Source of the DNA: Eretmocerus hayati
Taxonomy: Eukaryota > Arthropoda > Insecta > Hymenoptera > Aphelinidae
Direction of reading: 5' to 3'
NCBI GenBank assembly: GCA_029851415.1
Contig: CM056742.1
Coordinates: forward strand, 157,609,121-157,673,120
Length of the DNA: 64,000 nucleotides
Below, in pieces: positions 25,524 to 37,862 of the stretch. The position numbers and the translations under genes were made by a program. Numbering within the stretch: the first letter of the stretch is position 1; each line of letters opens with the position of its first letter. The notes under the pieces are model-generated. The model did not search any database. It was not told the origin of the DNA and worked only from the letters and a program-made list of their open reading frames with translations.

Positions 25524-27803
25524 TATTACACCACTGGTTTTGGAGTTGGGGATGGTACAGGTTGAATAGCGTCTGCTAATATCGGAAAACAGATTCGACG
25601 CCGACTGAATTTTCAGTCAGACAAAGTAGTATATATAAACGTAGAGACAGACGGCAAATGCCTACCCTAGAAGAGTAGGTTTTTGTCGAAGTTGGCCTCA
25701 ACGATTCAGAAGGGAAGGATACACGTTTAACATCGACACCAACTCCACCACTAGGGCATTATAAACGTTTGGTCCGTTTCATTAAACGCTTGAGCTTGTC
25801 AAATGTTTGCAAGAGAAATAGGTATGGGTGTGCGTGTGTATGAGTTTGTAATGGCGCCAACTTTGAAATTTCGGACCTTTTATGTTGCCCGCAAAATTTT
25901 CAACTCTTTCACAGCTATAGGCTTCAGTTTCTTCGTCGACGCCTTTAGAATCTTATCTAGTAAGCCCAGAAGGTATTCTTGCTGTCTTTCATTTCCTCTT
26001 CTGCTTTCACTTGCTTATCAGCTGATTTTCCTCGCAAGTAAAACTTTTCTATTCAAAAAGTCGTTCAACTACAGCGATGCTTGTCTCTCTGACCTATCCC
26101 CCCAACTCTGACACTTTATCCGCTCGTATCATATAGTAGATGGTGATATAATCTGGAGGCTTGCAAACCCGCGCATCGAGCTATTTGAATAGTTGAATCT
26201 GCTAGTATCTAGAGAACTCTGTAAAACTTGTTTTCAAAAGTTATTCAATTCACGAAGCTTGATTCCGACGCCTACTACAATAACCATACTATTATATATG
26301 TATTCACATCTGGACAATATTGCAAGCCATTCAAAAAGCTTCTGCGATCAAGCAATTAATTCTTCCGACGTTGAAACGATCCATTTTCAGGCTTCGTTGC
26401 GTTTTGTAACTGGGAAAACTTTGAAAATGCACAGTTAGGATATTTGTTAGATTCAATGATAGTATTTAGGCGCACACACATTCATGCGTGTATGCCATAC
26501 GATTGTGTTGATTTTACTGTACATTGCCATTGATTTCGGAGACTAAACTGGAGAGTCTTGCATTGATCTCAAATTCTTCAGTTATTATTATACGAGTTAC
26601 CTCCGATAATTGAATATATCGTTGAATTGTGAATCTGAATCAGTTAGCCATTATGAATGCCAAAGGATGATGTGCTTTTATTGGATCTATGGTAAATCCT
26701 TGTTATATATTTTTCACGAGCGCGATTCCAAAGTCAAGACATGCAATTTCAATCGGATGCAATAATATAGAAGCGTATAAAGCGTGCGCTGCTTTTGAAC
26801 TCAGTATGTATGTAGATTCCTTTTTCTGTGATATCCGTGAAGGACGGGCGTGTATGAAACGCCACAAAAGGCTTGGCACATAATGGGCTTCCTGTGTCCG
26901 ACGCGCCGAAACAATACGTGTAGTGCGCGCATGAGCTTTACGTGCATTATATGAGCAGTCAAAACTTTTGCTTTTGCGAACGATGGAGAAACTATAACTG
27001 GCCAATTTGCCTGCAGTCATATTACATTCACCTTGTTCGATATCTGTGGGGATTTCATAATCATTTGACGAGTAGGCGAAGAAAACTCATTATGGAGGAT
27101 TTTTGCAATCCCATCCATGGGACATGCATGGAAGATTTTTGAGGCAGGATGTCAAATTTGAGTAATGATAGAGATATTATTATGTATTTAGGCAGAACGA
27201 CGGACAATTTTGTTGATAACAGTAAGTTTTCCGCCACATCGTATTGTAGCGACTGCACTGCAACAAAAAAGATGATTCTATTTCCGAAAGCGTTGACAGA
27301 ACCACGATTCATTAGTTTAGTTTATTTTTCGATATTTGTGAGGAGCTGGGCTATAATTCACTCTGTCTAGGTCGAATACCTTTGTTATCAAACTATTACA
27401 CTTTACAAGGAATTGGTGGATAAACAGAATATCAAAAGAGAATATTGGAGAATAATCTTCCTGATCATAGGATTTGAAAAGGTTATATATCATAGTTGAA
27501 TGTTTGACTGACCTAGGTCACTGTATATCCCATGTACAATACCAGGAATAGCCAAGTATTTGATTCGAACAAGGTTTTATTTCAACCAAAGTTTAACGCT
27601 CCGGCTCTTTGTCAGCTCATCTAATGCCCTGGAAAACTTGAGTTCAACCTGATAGTAGGAACGAAATGTGTCAATATTAATTCTAGAAAACTTGGGTAAG
27701 TGTACTTAACTTGTCAAAATCCTTTGAAAACGATGTACATCGTCGATGAAGTGCATAATATTGTTCTTCTTGGTGTGCAACGTGATTTGGAGCTTCCCGC
27801 CTG
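24579..27803. other. Gene-free DNA with a CpG/microsatellite-rich patch
   Basis: The 25100-25700 part has a CACGTG-like E-box core (GCACGTGA, also CACGTGAATG), GA-rich runs near 25215-25240 and a (CTA)n run at about 25483-25517. It resembles other islands here that might be regulatory. No exon or transposon end could be supported in the rest. Confidence 0.35.
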
Positions 27804-27810
27804 TCCAAGA

Positions 27811-28617
27811 TAATATCGTGAAAATTAGCCGGGGTAATTTAGCCGGGGTGAATTATTTCCCTATATAGACGCCATTTGGTGCCTTGTCCACCGAGGACAC
27901 CGATTTGTCAGCTTCCGAACACATCCAATGGACCCCTCTGCGATATTTTCAGTCATCCCTGAGCGTGCACAAGATGGGAATCGCTTGTTTTGTGGGTCAT
28001 TCCATGACTCTTCCCACGATTCGAGGACATTGAGTGGACATAGCACCTCGACAGGATTGAGTCCACACCTAGAATTGATCAAATGATGTTTGAACATCAA
28101 ATAACTAACCTTTCGCAGTATTTTTAGACACTTGGGTGTATTCGCGTGTGAGAATTTGCCACTTTTTGTCCCAAACGATGGCTTTTCCGGTGGTTCCATG
28201 AAATTCTACGAATGCGAGACGATCGTGAGGCCCTGCCCACCCAAGAGAAAAATTAGAATGTATATTTACATCGTATAACTACGATTTCTAATAGTTTCCC
28301 CCTACCTCTGCGCATGCGGAAGCTGAGTTGAGTTTCTTGGTCCGTGAGAAGTTAGCCAGAATAAATTATTCTCCTACATAAACAGTATCTGGTGAGAAGC
28401 TGAATTCTGGATAGGTGGTGCAACCAATTATCTTGTCAATTTTATCGGATCAGAAGTCATGCCTGATACTCATTTCTAATCAACTTCCACTCAGACTTAT
28501 TGAATGACTCGAATTGTATAAATTGTACATTTTCATTCGAACGGTTTCTCTGGTAGACAAGGCACCACATAACATCTATGTGAGAAAATAGTTCACCCCG
28601 GCTGACTTACACGATAT
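27811..28617. mobile_element. 807-bp hAT-like MITE with 7-bp target duplication
   Basis: The ends are inverted repeats of about 70 bp. The left end starts TAATATCGTG and then has AGCCGGGGTGAA and a TGGTGCCTTGTC segment; the right end mirrors these. Both sides are flanked by TCCAAGA (27804-27810 and 28618-28624), a 7-bp direct repeat, or 8 bp with one mismatch. This fits hAT-type insertion. The internal minus-strand frame of 112 codons lies wholly in the element and has no transposase motif, so the copy is non-autonomous. Confidence 0.82.
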
Positions 28618-29489
28618 TCCAAGACACTATTGCCGACTCATTTTAACGCGATGAACATGTTCTGAGTGATGACGAGAGGTCAAACTGCAAAACCTTAACT
28701 GGATATAACCATACGGGAATATGTTGGGCACACACCAATTTTGGCCTCCATTTTTGCGGATGATCTCCGTATTTCGCACATTAGATAGCTCCAAATTCAA
28801 GATTTGCAACTTTTAAGATAAGATTCCAAAAGTCTTGGAGAATGTAATGGAATCTGCTCTCGTACGATAAGATTAGTTGAGCCAGAAATTTTTGACACTA
28901 GTTTTACTGAACACGATTTCTAGGTCATCAAATGCCTAATTATGACATGTTGGTGATGACAAGTTGGGTACACTCATTTGTCCCTGAATCCATCGTGCAA
29001 TTAGTAGTAGTTTTGAGAACATTCTTTCAGTAAGTCAAAAATTATTATTTGATATTAAGCTCACAGCTCATAGCTTAAACACAACTATGAAGATGGAAGA
29101 ATGTGATAGAAATATCTGGTGTACTTATCAATCGTGATGAACCTTTGTGAAACGTTTCGGATGTTGGTCATAGACTTCATCATCAAGGTAGAATTTGTTT
29201 TGCCAGGTCATCAGTTAAATAACTGAATGACTCCGTGGGACGAGATAATAATAAACTGTGAGTAGAAAGGTACAAAAGTATCCCGTAAATCGAGTCTGAG
29301 TTTCCAAATATAATTTTTCAGAAAATTTTTAAGGATCAATCAACGTCGGAAACATACCAAGACACTCGAAACGTGAAATCGAGTTGTATACTCAAGAGAG
29401 ATAGTATATTTGCAAGTAGCCAAGAGGGGTCTATATCATAAGCACGTAGCGCTTCCACAATTTAGTGTGGTATTTGTCAGTGATAGGTC

Positions 29490-29990
29490 GTTGAGTCCAA
29501 GCGAAAGAGGAAAATCTTAGCCTTCCCAGCGCAAGAGAGAGAGAGAGAGAGAGAGAGAGAAGCTTTATCCTCGTTCCATCTCGCTTGCCACAACCTTACT
29601 CACTACCTCAAACGACGAAGACGACGACGACGACGACGCTCTAACGCGGAACGTTTATGTCCCCTTTTTACGATGTTCTCGATGCGCCAAGCTAGAGTGA
29701 GAGAGAGAGAGAGTTGAGGGGTGCAGCTGGCAGTGGGTGGAGCGTAAGATCGTGTATTAAATTAATATCCGATAAGCGGACTCCGTTATAACCTTGATAC
29801 TCGGTTTTGATGTCGCTTCTACTGCTGCTGCTGCTGCTGCTGCTACTGCAAGATGGAGAGGCAAGAGAGAGAGAGAGAGGCCAAAATAGATGCTACCCCG
29901 TCATTGCTAGCATGAGTACACGTTATAGATATTGTGGGGTGGAATTTCGTAAGCAGTTTGCCCGGGGTCGAGACAGAGTTTAGGAGACGG
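29490..29990. promoter_or_regulatory. GA/GAC/CTG microsatellite-rich candidate regulatory island
   Basis: Runs of GA (about 29540-29563, 29697-29715 and 29863-29880), GAC (about 29611-29638) and CTG (about 29820-29846) are interspersed with CpG-rich non-repetitive sequence. GA runs can bind GAGA-factor-type proteins in insects. A cis-regulatory role here is inference from composition. Confidence 0.3.
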
Positions 29991-31559
29991 CTCATGTCGG
30001 GCTCAATATCGGAGTCGATGAAGTTGTCGTTGGGTATAACTTCAGAGATTCCGCCTTCTTATACTATTTGAGCTTCCAAATTATGTTTTTTTATCCAAAT
30101 TATGTTTTTATCTGTGAGGATGAGCTTGATGATTATTGTGCACAGTTTAGGAGGTATTTATGGTTCATGATCATTTGGTCTACAGAGAAATTTGAAGGTG
30201 AAATTATTATAATGGATGATGTTTTGAATGAACAGTTTGTCATCTAGAAAGTATGATCGTCACATCTTTGACTTCTTAGACTGGAATTCCATATTCGTAA
30301 ATCGAAGATCAGGATCGGCGGATTGGGAATGCTGCAAACGCTGTTCCTGATGCAAAATGCCTCACCACCATGGCGATTGCAGCGCCCTTAATCCGCTCGA
30401 CTCTAATCTCACATAAACGATTATGAATTCTAGCCTCAGAGTATCCCACTCATTTTTTATGGAAATATGCTATGATAATCTTATCAGACTGACTTGCCAA
30501 TTCATTCATCCAGATACCTTGGACTCTAGGTATGTATTGAAGAGAGTCCCTTGACAGTTGCTCAATCTTCCGTTTTTCTGAGTACATAGGCTTCTAATCC
30601 GATTTTTAGAATCAGGAATAAAGAGATGGTCTAGGATGATAACAAAAAGATTCTTGGCACATTTTTTTGATCTTGTTTCTGATATTATTTAAGCTTACGA
30701 TCTAAACTACAGATTCACTGTATAGAATTTTTAAGCACACTTCGTTTGAGATTAGAATTTCCCAGAAAAGGAGTTTCAAATAGCAATGATGCCAAAAATT
30801 TGTAGAATTCGACGGATTCACAAAGAATTTTCGTCCTCCCTCTGCTATTCTGAGTCATTTCCCTTACACAATCCCACCACCTCAACCCGACAAGAATTTC
30901 CAAATTCACAGGTGGCTGATCCTCAGGAACTCATTTGTACTCGAAATGGCTTCTATGGCTCTTTCCACTTCAAAATAAATCATTTTTACGTCTCAAATCA
31001 TCGTGATTACTTCCAACAACAGCATAAAATCGCGTGGCAAGGAGAAGACAACATACAGACACACGCATATACGGACATGAACAAGGTGTTTGATGAAAAA
31101 ATCCGCGATGAGCGTTGTATATGAAACTGGAAAAGTATCGTAGATCTCGGTGAGTAGAATGAGATGGTTGGAGTGAATTTTGCATAGGGCTCGAAGTAGG
31201 AGGTGAAAAATGAGAAAATAGAAAAAATTTTAAACGAAAATCTTCGCACCGATAAATACTTTCTCGTCGAGAAAGCAAAAAGCCATAGAAGTATATCATT
31301 CAAAATGAAGATTTCATACTAAAATTAGCAAATCAGGTGACTTCTCCTGGGTTCCGTATATTTTTGTTTCAATTATTTCGTGATCTTAAAATTCTAGTTT
31401 CTTCTGGAAATCTCATCTGATATCTAATGAGATCGCAATAAATCGTCAAATCAGTCATCTACCTCTTCCAAAAACGCTATAAATCTCAAAATTCCATCCA
31501 GCGCATCATTTTAATTACTACTTTTACAAATCTGGTCCATCTGATTAACGTTTTGATGA

Positions 31560-32360
31560 ACTGAATTTCCGCTGCTTCAAAAACGAAGCGCCTCGTGTGC
31601 TATGGACGAATTGAGAAACTCGATCTCGCCGCCACGGCTTCTTGGAAGTATGCCCATCTGCATTAATGATGCTTCCTCGCGAGTTTGCCTGCCCGCTACC
31701 ACCGATCAACTTTGAACGCTCTTCACTCGTGTTCCAAATTTGATACGCTATTCGCCCTTAGGCGTCAGATAAGCTTAAAAATTTTCGATAATCTCGCAAA
31801 AGTTGATCGGAAAAATGTTTGCCTTACTTAAAAGAGAGTATATGAACGGGCTCCAATCTCGACTCATCACGCTTGCTGAACGAGGTCAAATAGTCCATTA
31901 TGAGTCAAATGGAGTTTAAAAAAAAATAACTAAGAGTGAAGTCGATTCCTCCTCCTTCTCAGCTTGGTAAAAGCCAACTAAGCTTTCTAGCTCACTCTCT
32001 CTGTCTCTCACTTCGACTCGAAGCTAAGTCTGAGAAAAACGTGAGTGGTGAAAGAGAATGAGGGAGAGAGAGAGTGAGTTTGCTTGCTTAACGAGTCCAG
32101 ATGGAAAACTTACGTACTTGTTTCTCGTAACTCTTTTTATACGCTCGAGCTGCGAGCTGTGGATGACCCTAGCATTCTTAAACTTTTTTAACTTTGAATC
32201 GGTAGCGGCGTCTCACCCGCAAGATTGAAGGTGTTGGGAGCTGTAATAATTTCATCCCTCTTTCTCCGCTACCTCGCTTTTCTTTCTTCTTTCTCTCTCT
32301 CACTCCCTTTCCTTCGCAGCTAATCCAACTTTGAGGATTCTTCGCGGCTGCAGCTTTCAT
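31560..32360. promoter_or_regulatory. CpG-richer block, candidate regulatory sequence
   Basis: GC and CpG content rise over this stretch. It includes GAGAGAGAGAGTGAG near 32064-32080 and CT-rich runs near 32270-32310. No splice-flanked exon could be defined. This may be conserved non-coding DNA or an untranslated exon; neither can be tested from one sequence. Confidence 0.22.
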
Positions 32361-32599
32361 TCTTCGAATCATAACATCTTTGTTGTGCTATCATCTTCGG
32401 GATGAGGTAAAACTTTTCAATCTTAGTTCCAAGATGGGGATAATTACAAGAGCAGAGTGTCGCAGTGGAGTTTGAGAAAGGTCTTACTGATTAAAATTTA
32501 GACATGATTGCGACAATAACAATATCAAAACCTTAATTCGGAGTTTTCAAGGTTCTAGAAGAATGAAATTTCGGATATTTCCTTATTAAAACCTTCAGT

Positions 32600-32668
32600 G
32601 TGATGGGCCCTACTGGTAGCACTCTTGCATCAAACTCTGTGTGCGGTGGTGATCATAATCCCATCGCA
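32600..32668 (+). repeat. Dispersed repeat, GGTGGTGATCA family, copy 2
   Basis: Has ATGGGCCCTACTGGTAG then GTGTGCGGTGGTGATCA and AATCCCAT, in the same order as the copy at 10622-10700. Confidence 0.65.
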
Positions 32669-33144
32669 TGATGGATACGAAAGCGCTTTTTGCCAACGTG
32701 TCGATCTTGGATAAGAAAACACTCGGAAAACTAAAGAAATTCTTTGAACACAACAGAATCACTATATTTTGGAAAAGAGTTTCAGTTCGGAGGAACAAAT
32801 GGGAATCAGGCTATTTTTCACACCATACTTTTATCAATTCACTATTTTCACCATATAGTTCAATTCAGAGTACCATTCTGAAGATTCATAATTGCCTCTG
32901 ATTGAATCATTTTCATATGACCTGAGTACTCGTGGATGAGTAATTTCTCTAAACTTTTTCATCATAATTTCTCTAGTCAGGAAATCGATTCAATTCTTCC
33001 CAGCTATTTATTAACCATGACGCATCGGCCATCGATGTCAAGAATCTTTATAGATTGGACAATAAACTTTGAAGGAGGGGGCGAGGAGAACTTAATGTTC
33101 AAAACTCTAATGCTGCCCAAATTGGTTTGAGAGTGAAGTGCATA

Positions 33145-33440
33145 TCACCTAAAATAAGAGCAACTCAGAATTCACCCGTCAAATGGGCCCCCTATACGGA
33201 AATACAGATAAAAATTTCAGCACGACCCACATAGATCCATTGACACTTTCACTGCCACGGGTTCCACCGCACAGTAAGAAATTAAAACAAAGTCTTGGTC
33301 GCAAGCAGCCATCCAAAAGCATAGGCGCTAATGGCAAGGAATTCGCCTCCACCGGTCGAACCCGCTCGCCCTTTTCGTGTGCGGTGATGATCAAAATTCC
33401 ACTCAATAGGTCCCACCGGTAGGACCCGTCGCACATAGGG
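33145..33440 (+). repeat. Dispersed repeat cluster
   Basis: The first part (about 33145-33235) carries CGTCAAATGGGCCCCCTA and relates to the 3.7-kb and 21.5-kb hairpin family. The second part (about 33340-33440) carries GTGTGCGGTGATGATCA and GGTCCCACCGGTAGGACCCG of the GGTGGTGATCA family. The adjacency suggests both may belong to one longer interspersed element. Confidence 0.55.
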
Positions 33441-34845
33441 AAGGAACTGCAACTTTTGGCACCGCATCGAACTTGTTCATATGTCACAAAAGTGAATACT
33501 TGCACCGGTAAGGTTTCCTCGCCATGTATCTGGACAGAAGGCTCATCAAATATAGATATTTTGGATTTTCCATGTTGAAAGTCATACCAAACTTGTGTTC
33601 AGAATATAAAAAAATTTTGGTCATGGTGGGTGTTCCAAAACCCAAGTTCACCCATTCTAAGTCCACTGAGATCCCAAATTTATCCTTTCTTTTTTCCTAT
33701 CCTATGAAAACTTGTACTCTACTGATACAGCTTGTTCATGATTTTTCAAATAGAATCAATCCAGACGATATTAAATCTAGCTTTGCCCTTGAATGAATAT
33801 CAAAAAACGATGTCTGATCTGTTAGTGTTGAGATGAAAACAAGCTTACCTTTCGATCGCTTGCATATTCTCGTTTTTGCGGGTCATAGTGTAAGATGACG
33901 GTAACTTGTTATTGAATTTTGAGTATCAATATCCCAAGCAGCATTACAGTGGCGCGTTAATTTGATCGGCAAAGTTGGGTATCGTTGGGCGTGGTTGGTA
34001 ATTGAATAGCCATCACTCAGCTCTCCTCGCTTGCGGTTATCGATTCTCATGGCTGGCACGTTAGATGGATTGATATTGCATATTCTAGAGCACGTGCGAA
34101 AAACCAGACTGGTATGATGGTACCATGCTGCTCTTCAATATCCGATCTATCATAAGCGGTCATACTTGTAAGCGTTGTACTGAAGTTTAATGATGATGAG
34201 AGCTTCCTCATCCTTTTTCTTTAGCAATGATTCGATCTAAAGAAATGTTTGTTGAGTATTAATTTTTTCGTAGGCTTCAATGAACTGAGTCAATCTTGTT
34301 CCGTGGCTCTGTCATGTAGATTGACGAATTCCCATTGTACTGAAATGACTCTAATTGATTGGTGGAAAACTTCGCAAATGTGGAATTATATCTCGTTGGA
34401 TCGTTATAGCCGCTTCATATGAATAATAGTTATAAGATTCACGAATCACTTTATTCTTTTTCAGCTTGAGATTGAGAATAATCGACTATTTCCCATTTTG
34501 GGCCATTTACACGGTTTCACTCGAATCTCAAGCTATCAGAGGATAGGGAAAATTTGTTAGACAGTTGTTGCTCTGTGATCAAAGTCACTTATGCCTTACC
34601 GACTTCAGATGAAAATACGCTGCTAAAAGTGATTAGCAGAAAGCTTTCTCCAAGCGTCATATGATGCTAATTAGAATAACCAGACCACCATCATTCTAAA
34701 ATTGTATGAAAAATATAATGTGAAATTCCTTTCCACATGATAATTGAAACTATATTATACTTTTTTGTATCTTTATTAATATCAATATAAATCTCATAAA
34801 TCAGATATTCGTTAAAAAATTCTACATTCTCACAATAGGCATCTT

Positions 34846-35283
34846 GCATTTTTTTGAAAAAAGGTTTGGCAAATCCGAGCAAATCGAGATAGGTAGGGTG
34901 CAATTGGGAAAAAATCCCCAAGAATTTTTTTTATCTCGCGCAAATTGTTTGAAAGTCTGATGACTTGCGCTGTGTGACGTCACTCCGACAAAGTCGTCGA
35001 CTGCCGCTATTGTATGGCGTCTTGCAATTGCTTTGATCTCTCCAGAAAAAGGTTTGGCAAATTCGAGCAAATCGAGACAAGTATTGTGCAATTAAAAAAA
35101 AATCCCAAATATTTTCTTTGTCTTGCGCAAATTGTTTGACAGTAGGATGACTTGCACCGTGTGACACAATCGTCAGACTTTCAAACAATTTCCGCAAGTT
35201 GTAGACAATTTTTGGGAATTTCTTTCCAATTGCACCTTACTCATCTCGATTTGCTCGAATTTGCCAAACCTTTTCTTTGGGTG
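34846..35283. repeat. Three copies of a ~120-bp repeat, two direct and one inverted
   Basis: The unit begins AAAAGGTTTGGCAAAT, continues with CGAGCAAATCGAGA, then a poly-A/T part and GCGCAAATTGTTTGA. It occurs in plus orientation at about 34852-34978 and 35042-35163, then inverted at about 35165-35276. It lies directly downstream of the C48-like protease frame. Confidence 0.8.
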
Positions 35284-35374
35284 GTCAAAAAAAATGCAAA
35301 ATGCCTATTACAATACCAATTCAAAATTATCAATATCATCGATCACTTGAGGAACTTTACATCAAAGCAAAACC

Positions 35375-35875
35375 TCATCCTAAGAAAATCTCCTTTGGAT
35401 ATTCTTCTATGACTCCTGATTTTATAATTTTCAGTAGATGGCTTCTCATTACTTCTGAATCTCTGCAATACATAGTGAACGAGGGATCATTTTTAAAGCA
35501 TACAGTGATTGCGTAAGCAGTTGCGAATAGACCGCATGAACTTTGGTCTAGTTGTTTTTGTACTCTTTTGAATATCACTTCTTTTACGTCTAGTTCTGGA
35601 TATCTCTTCCTGATGGAAGCTTTTTCTCTTGGATCCAAATTTTCATAACCATCTTCATCACAATAGAGACTGTCATAAATGTATGGTGATGGCGGGTTGT
35701 AGTGGAGACATCTCCAGTGCTTGTATTTATCGCTATGTATTATTTGAACATCCTCTTTGTTTGTTCCAATAATCATTTCACTCAATTTCATCACTGATGT
35801 ATTTATCGGTTCAATTCCACTGAAATTCGAGCCCAGTACATTCAAGAACGCGTTAATAGATTCATCAGATTTTTC
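35375..35875 (-). pseudogene. C48/Ulp1-like cysteine protease domain fragment
   Basis: An open minus-strand frame of 166 codons from a TGA at 35876-35878 to its stop. It matches the C48 (SUMO-protease-like) fold common in transposon-borne proteins. An N-terminal SDESINAF segment resembles the helix before the first strand. Counting from codon 35845, it has the catalytic His in KHW (43), Asp in YDSLY (58), the oxyanion Gln (98) and the nucleophile Cys in SSCGLF (104). A MRSHLLKII helix closes the domain. All catalytic residues are present, but no ATG lies upstream of the domain. The upstream boundary falls about 5 bp from the start of a satellite array, so the gene is 5'-truncated or lacks recognised upstream exons. 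Such domains usually cut SUMO or polyprotein-like substrates; the substrate here is unknown. Confidence 0.75.
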
Positions 35876-35879
35876 TCAA

Positions 35880-37862
35880 CTTTTTGATTTTTTTGAAAAG
35901 TTGAGATCTGTAGAGATTAAATGAAATTTCTGTATTAACCAATCGATAGATCTCGCAGAAAAAATCATATTAAGATTGAGATAAATGAGTCATGAAGGAA
36001 GGTAGGAGGAAAAATTGAATATTGAGGGAAATTTTCCTTTATTTTTTGAATTATTTTTTGGAGTAAGCTCTTTAGAAGGATTTGAGTCATCTAGTCTTAG
36101 GTTTTTTCGATGATATCTATTAGTTGGTTGAGACAGAATTTGGATGCGGTAGGTTTAAAAAGGCTAAAAAAAATTTTTGGTGAAAATTTTGATTTTTGTG
36201 AAAATTTGAGATCTGTAGAGATTAAATGAAATTTCGGTATTAACCAATCGATAGATCTCGCAGAAAAAATCATAGTTTAGGTCATCAAGATTGAGATAAA
36301 TGAGTCATGAAGGAAGGTAGGAGCAAAAATTGAATATTAAGGGAGATTTTTCTTTATTTTTTGAATTATTTTTTGGAGGGAGCTTTTTAGAAGGATTTGA
36401 GCCATCTAGTCTTAGGTTTTTTCGATGATATCTATTAGTTGGTTGAGACAGAATTTGGATGCGGTAGGTTTAAAAAGGCTCAAAAAAGAATTTTTGGTGA
36501 ATATCTTGATTTTTTTGAAAATTTGAGATCTGTAGAGATTAAATGGAATTTCGGTATTAACCAATCGATAGATCTTGCAGAAAAAATCATAGTTTAGGTC
36601 ATCAAGATTGAGATAAATGAGTCATGAAGGAAGGTAGGAGGAGAAATTGAATATTAAGGGAGATTTTCCTTTATTTTTTGAATTATTTTTTGGAGGGAGC
36701 TTTTTAGAAGGATTTGAGCCATCTAGTCTTAGGTTTTTTCGATGATATCTATTAGTTGGTTGAGACAGAATTTGGATGCGGTAGGTTTAAAAAGGCTAAA
36801 AAAAAATTTTTGGTGAAAATTTTGATTTTTGTGAAAATTTGAGATCTGTAGAGATTAAATGAAATTTCGGTATTAACCAATCGATAGATCTCGCAGAAAA
36901 AATCATAGTTTAGGTCATTAAGATTGAGATAAATGAGTCATGAAGGAAGGTAGGAGCAAAAATTGAATATTAAGGGAGATTTTTCTTTATTTTTTGAATT
37001 ATTTTTTGGAGGGAGCTTTTTAGAAGGATTTGAGCCATCTAGTCTTAGGTTTTTTCGATGATATCTATTAGTTGGTTGAGACAGAATTTGGATGCGGTAG
37101 GTTTAAAAAGGCTCAAAAAAAAATTTTTGGTGAAAATTTTGATTTTTTTGAAAATTTGAGACCTGTAGAGATCAAATGAAATCTCGGTATTAACCAATCG
37201 ATAGATCTCGCAGAAAAAATCATAGTTTAGGTCATTAAGATTGAGATAAATGAGTCATGAAGGAAGGTAGGAGGAAAAATTGAATATTAAGGGAGATTTT
37301 CCTTTATTTTTTGAATTATTTTTTGGAGGGAGCTTTTTAGAAGGATTTGAGCCATCTAGTCTTAGGTTTTTTCGATGATATCCATTAGTTGGTTGAGACA
37401 GAATTTGGATGCGGTAGGTTTAAAAAGGCTAAAAAAAAATTTCTGGTGAAAATTTTGATTTTTGTGAAAATTTGAGATCTGTAGAGATTAAATGAAATTT
37501 CGGTATTAACCAATCGATAGATCTCGCAGAAAAAATCATAGTTTAGGTCATTAAGATTGAGATAAATGAGTCATGAAGGAAGGTAGGAGCAAAAATTGAA
37601 TATTAAGGGAGATTTTCCTTTATTTTTTGAATTATTTTTTGGAGGGAGCTTTTTAGAAGGATTTGAGCCATCTAGTCTTAGGTTTTTTCGATGATATCTA
37701 TTAGTTGGTTGAGACAGAATTTGGATGCGGTAGGTTTAAAAAGGCTCAAAAAAAAATTTTTGGTGAAAATTTTGATTTTTTTGAAAATTTGAGACCTGTA
37801 GAGATCAAATGAAATCTCGGTATTCACCAATCGATAGATCTCGCAGAAAAAATCATAGTTTA
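35880..37862. repeat. 316-bp satellite array with alternating A/B monomers
   Basis: The landmark GAGA(T/C)CTGTAGAGAT recurs at 35903, 36208, 36525, 36841, 37158, 37474 and 37791. The spacing is 316-317 bp, except that the first unit lacks 12 bp. Monomers alternate: A has GATTTTTGTGAAAATTTGAG, B has GATTTTTTTGAAAATTTGAG. In the last two B units only, the landmark is CCTGTAGAGATCAAATG. This gives a higher-order unit of about 633 bp. There is no coding capacity. The end at about 37862 (GTTTAGGT) runs into unique DNA. Confidence 0.95.

Larger units (their letters stand above)
28625..34845. other. Gene-poor DNA with simple repeats and repeat fragments
   Basis: Contains the two microsatellite-rich islands and the dispersed repeats listed separately. 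No open frame in the interval shows a recognisable domain. The frame at 30786-31124 (plus) has no features beyond being open. Confidence 0.4.

Noticed and set aside
27861..28199. 112-codon frame on the minus strand
   Set aside because: It lies inside the hAT-like MITE and has no transposase motif.
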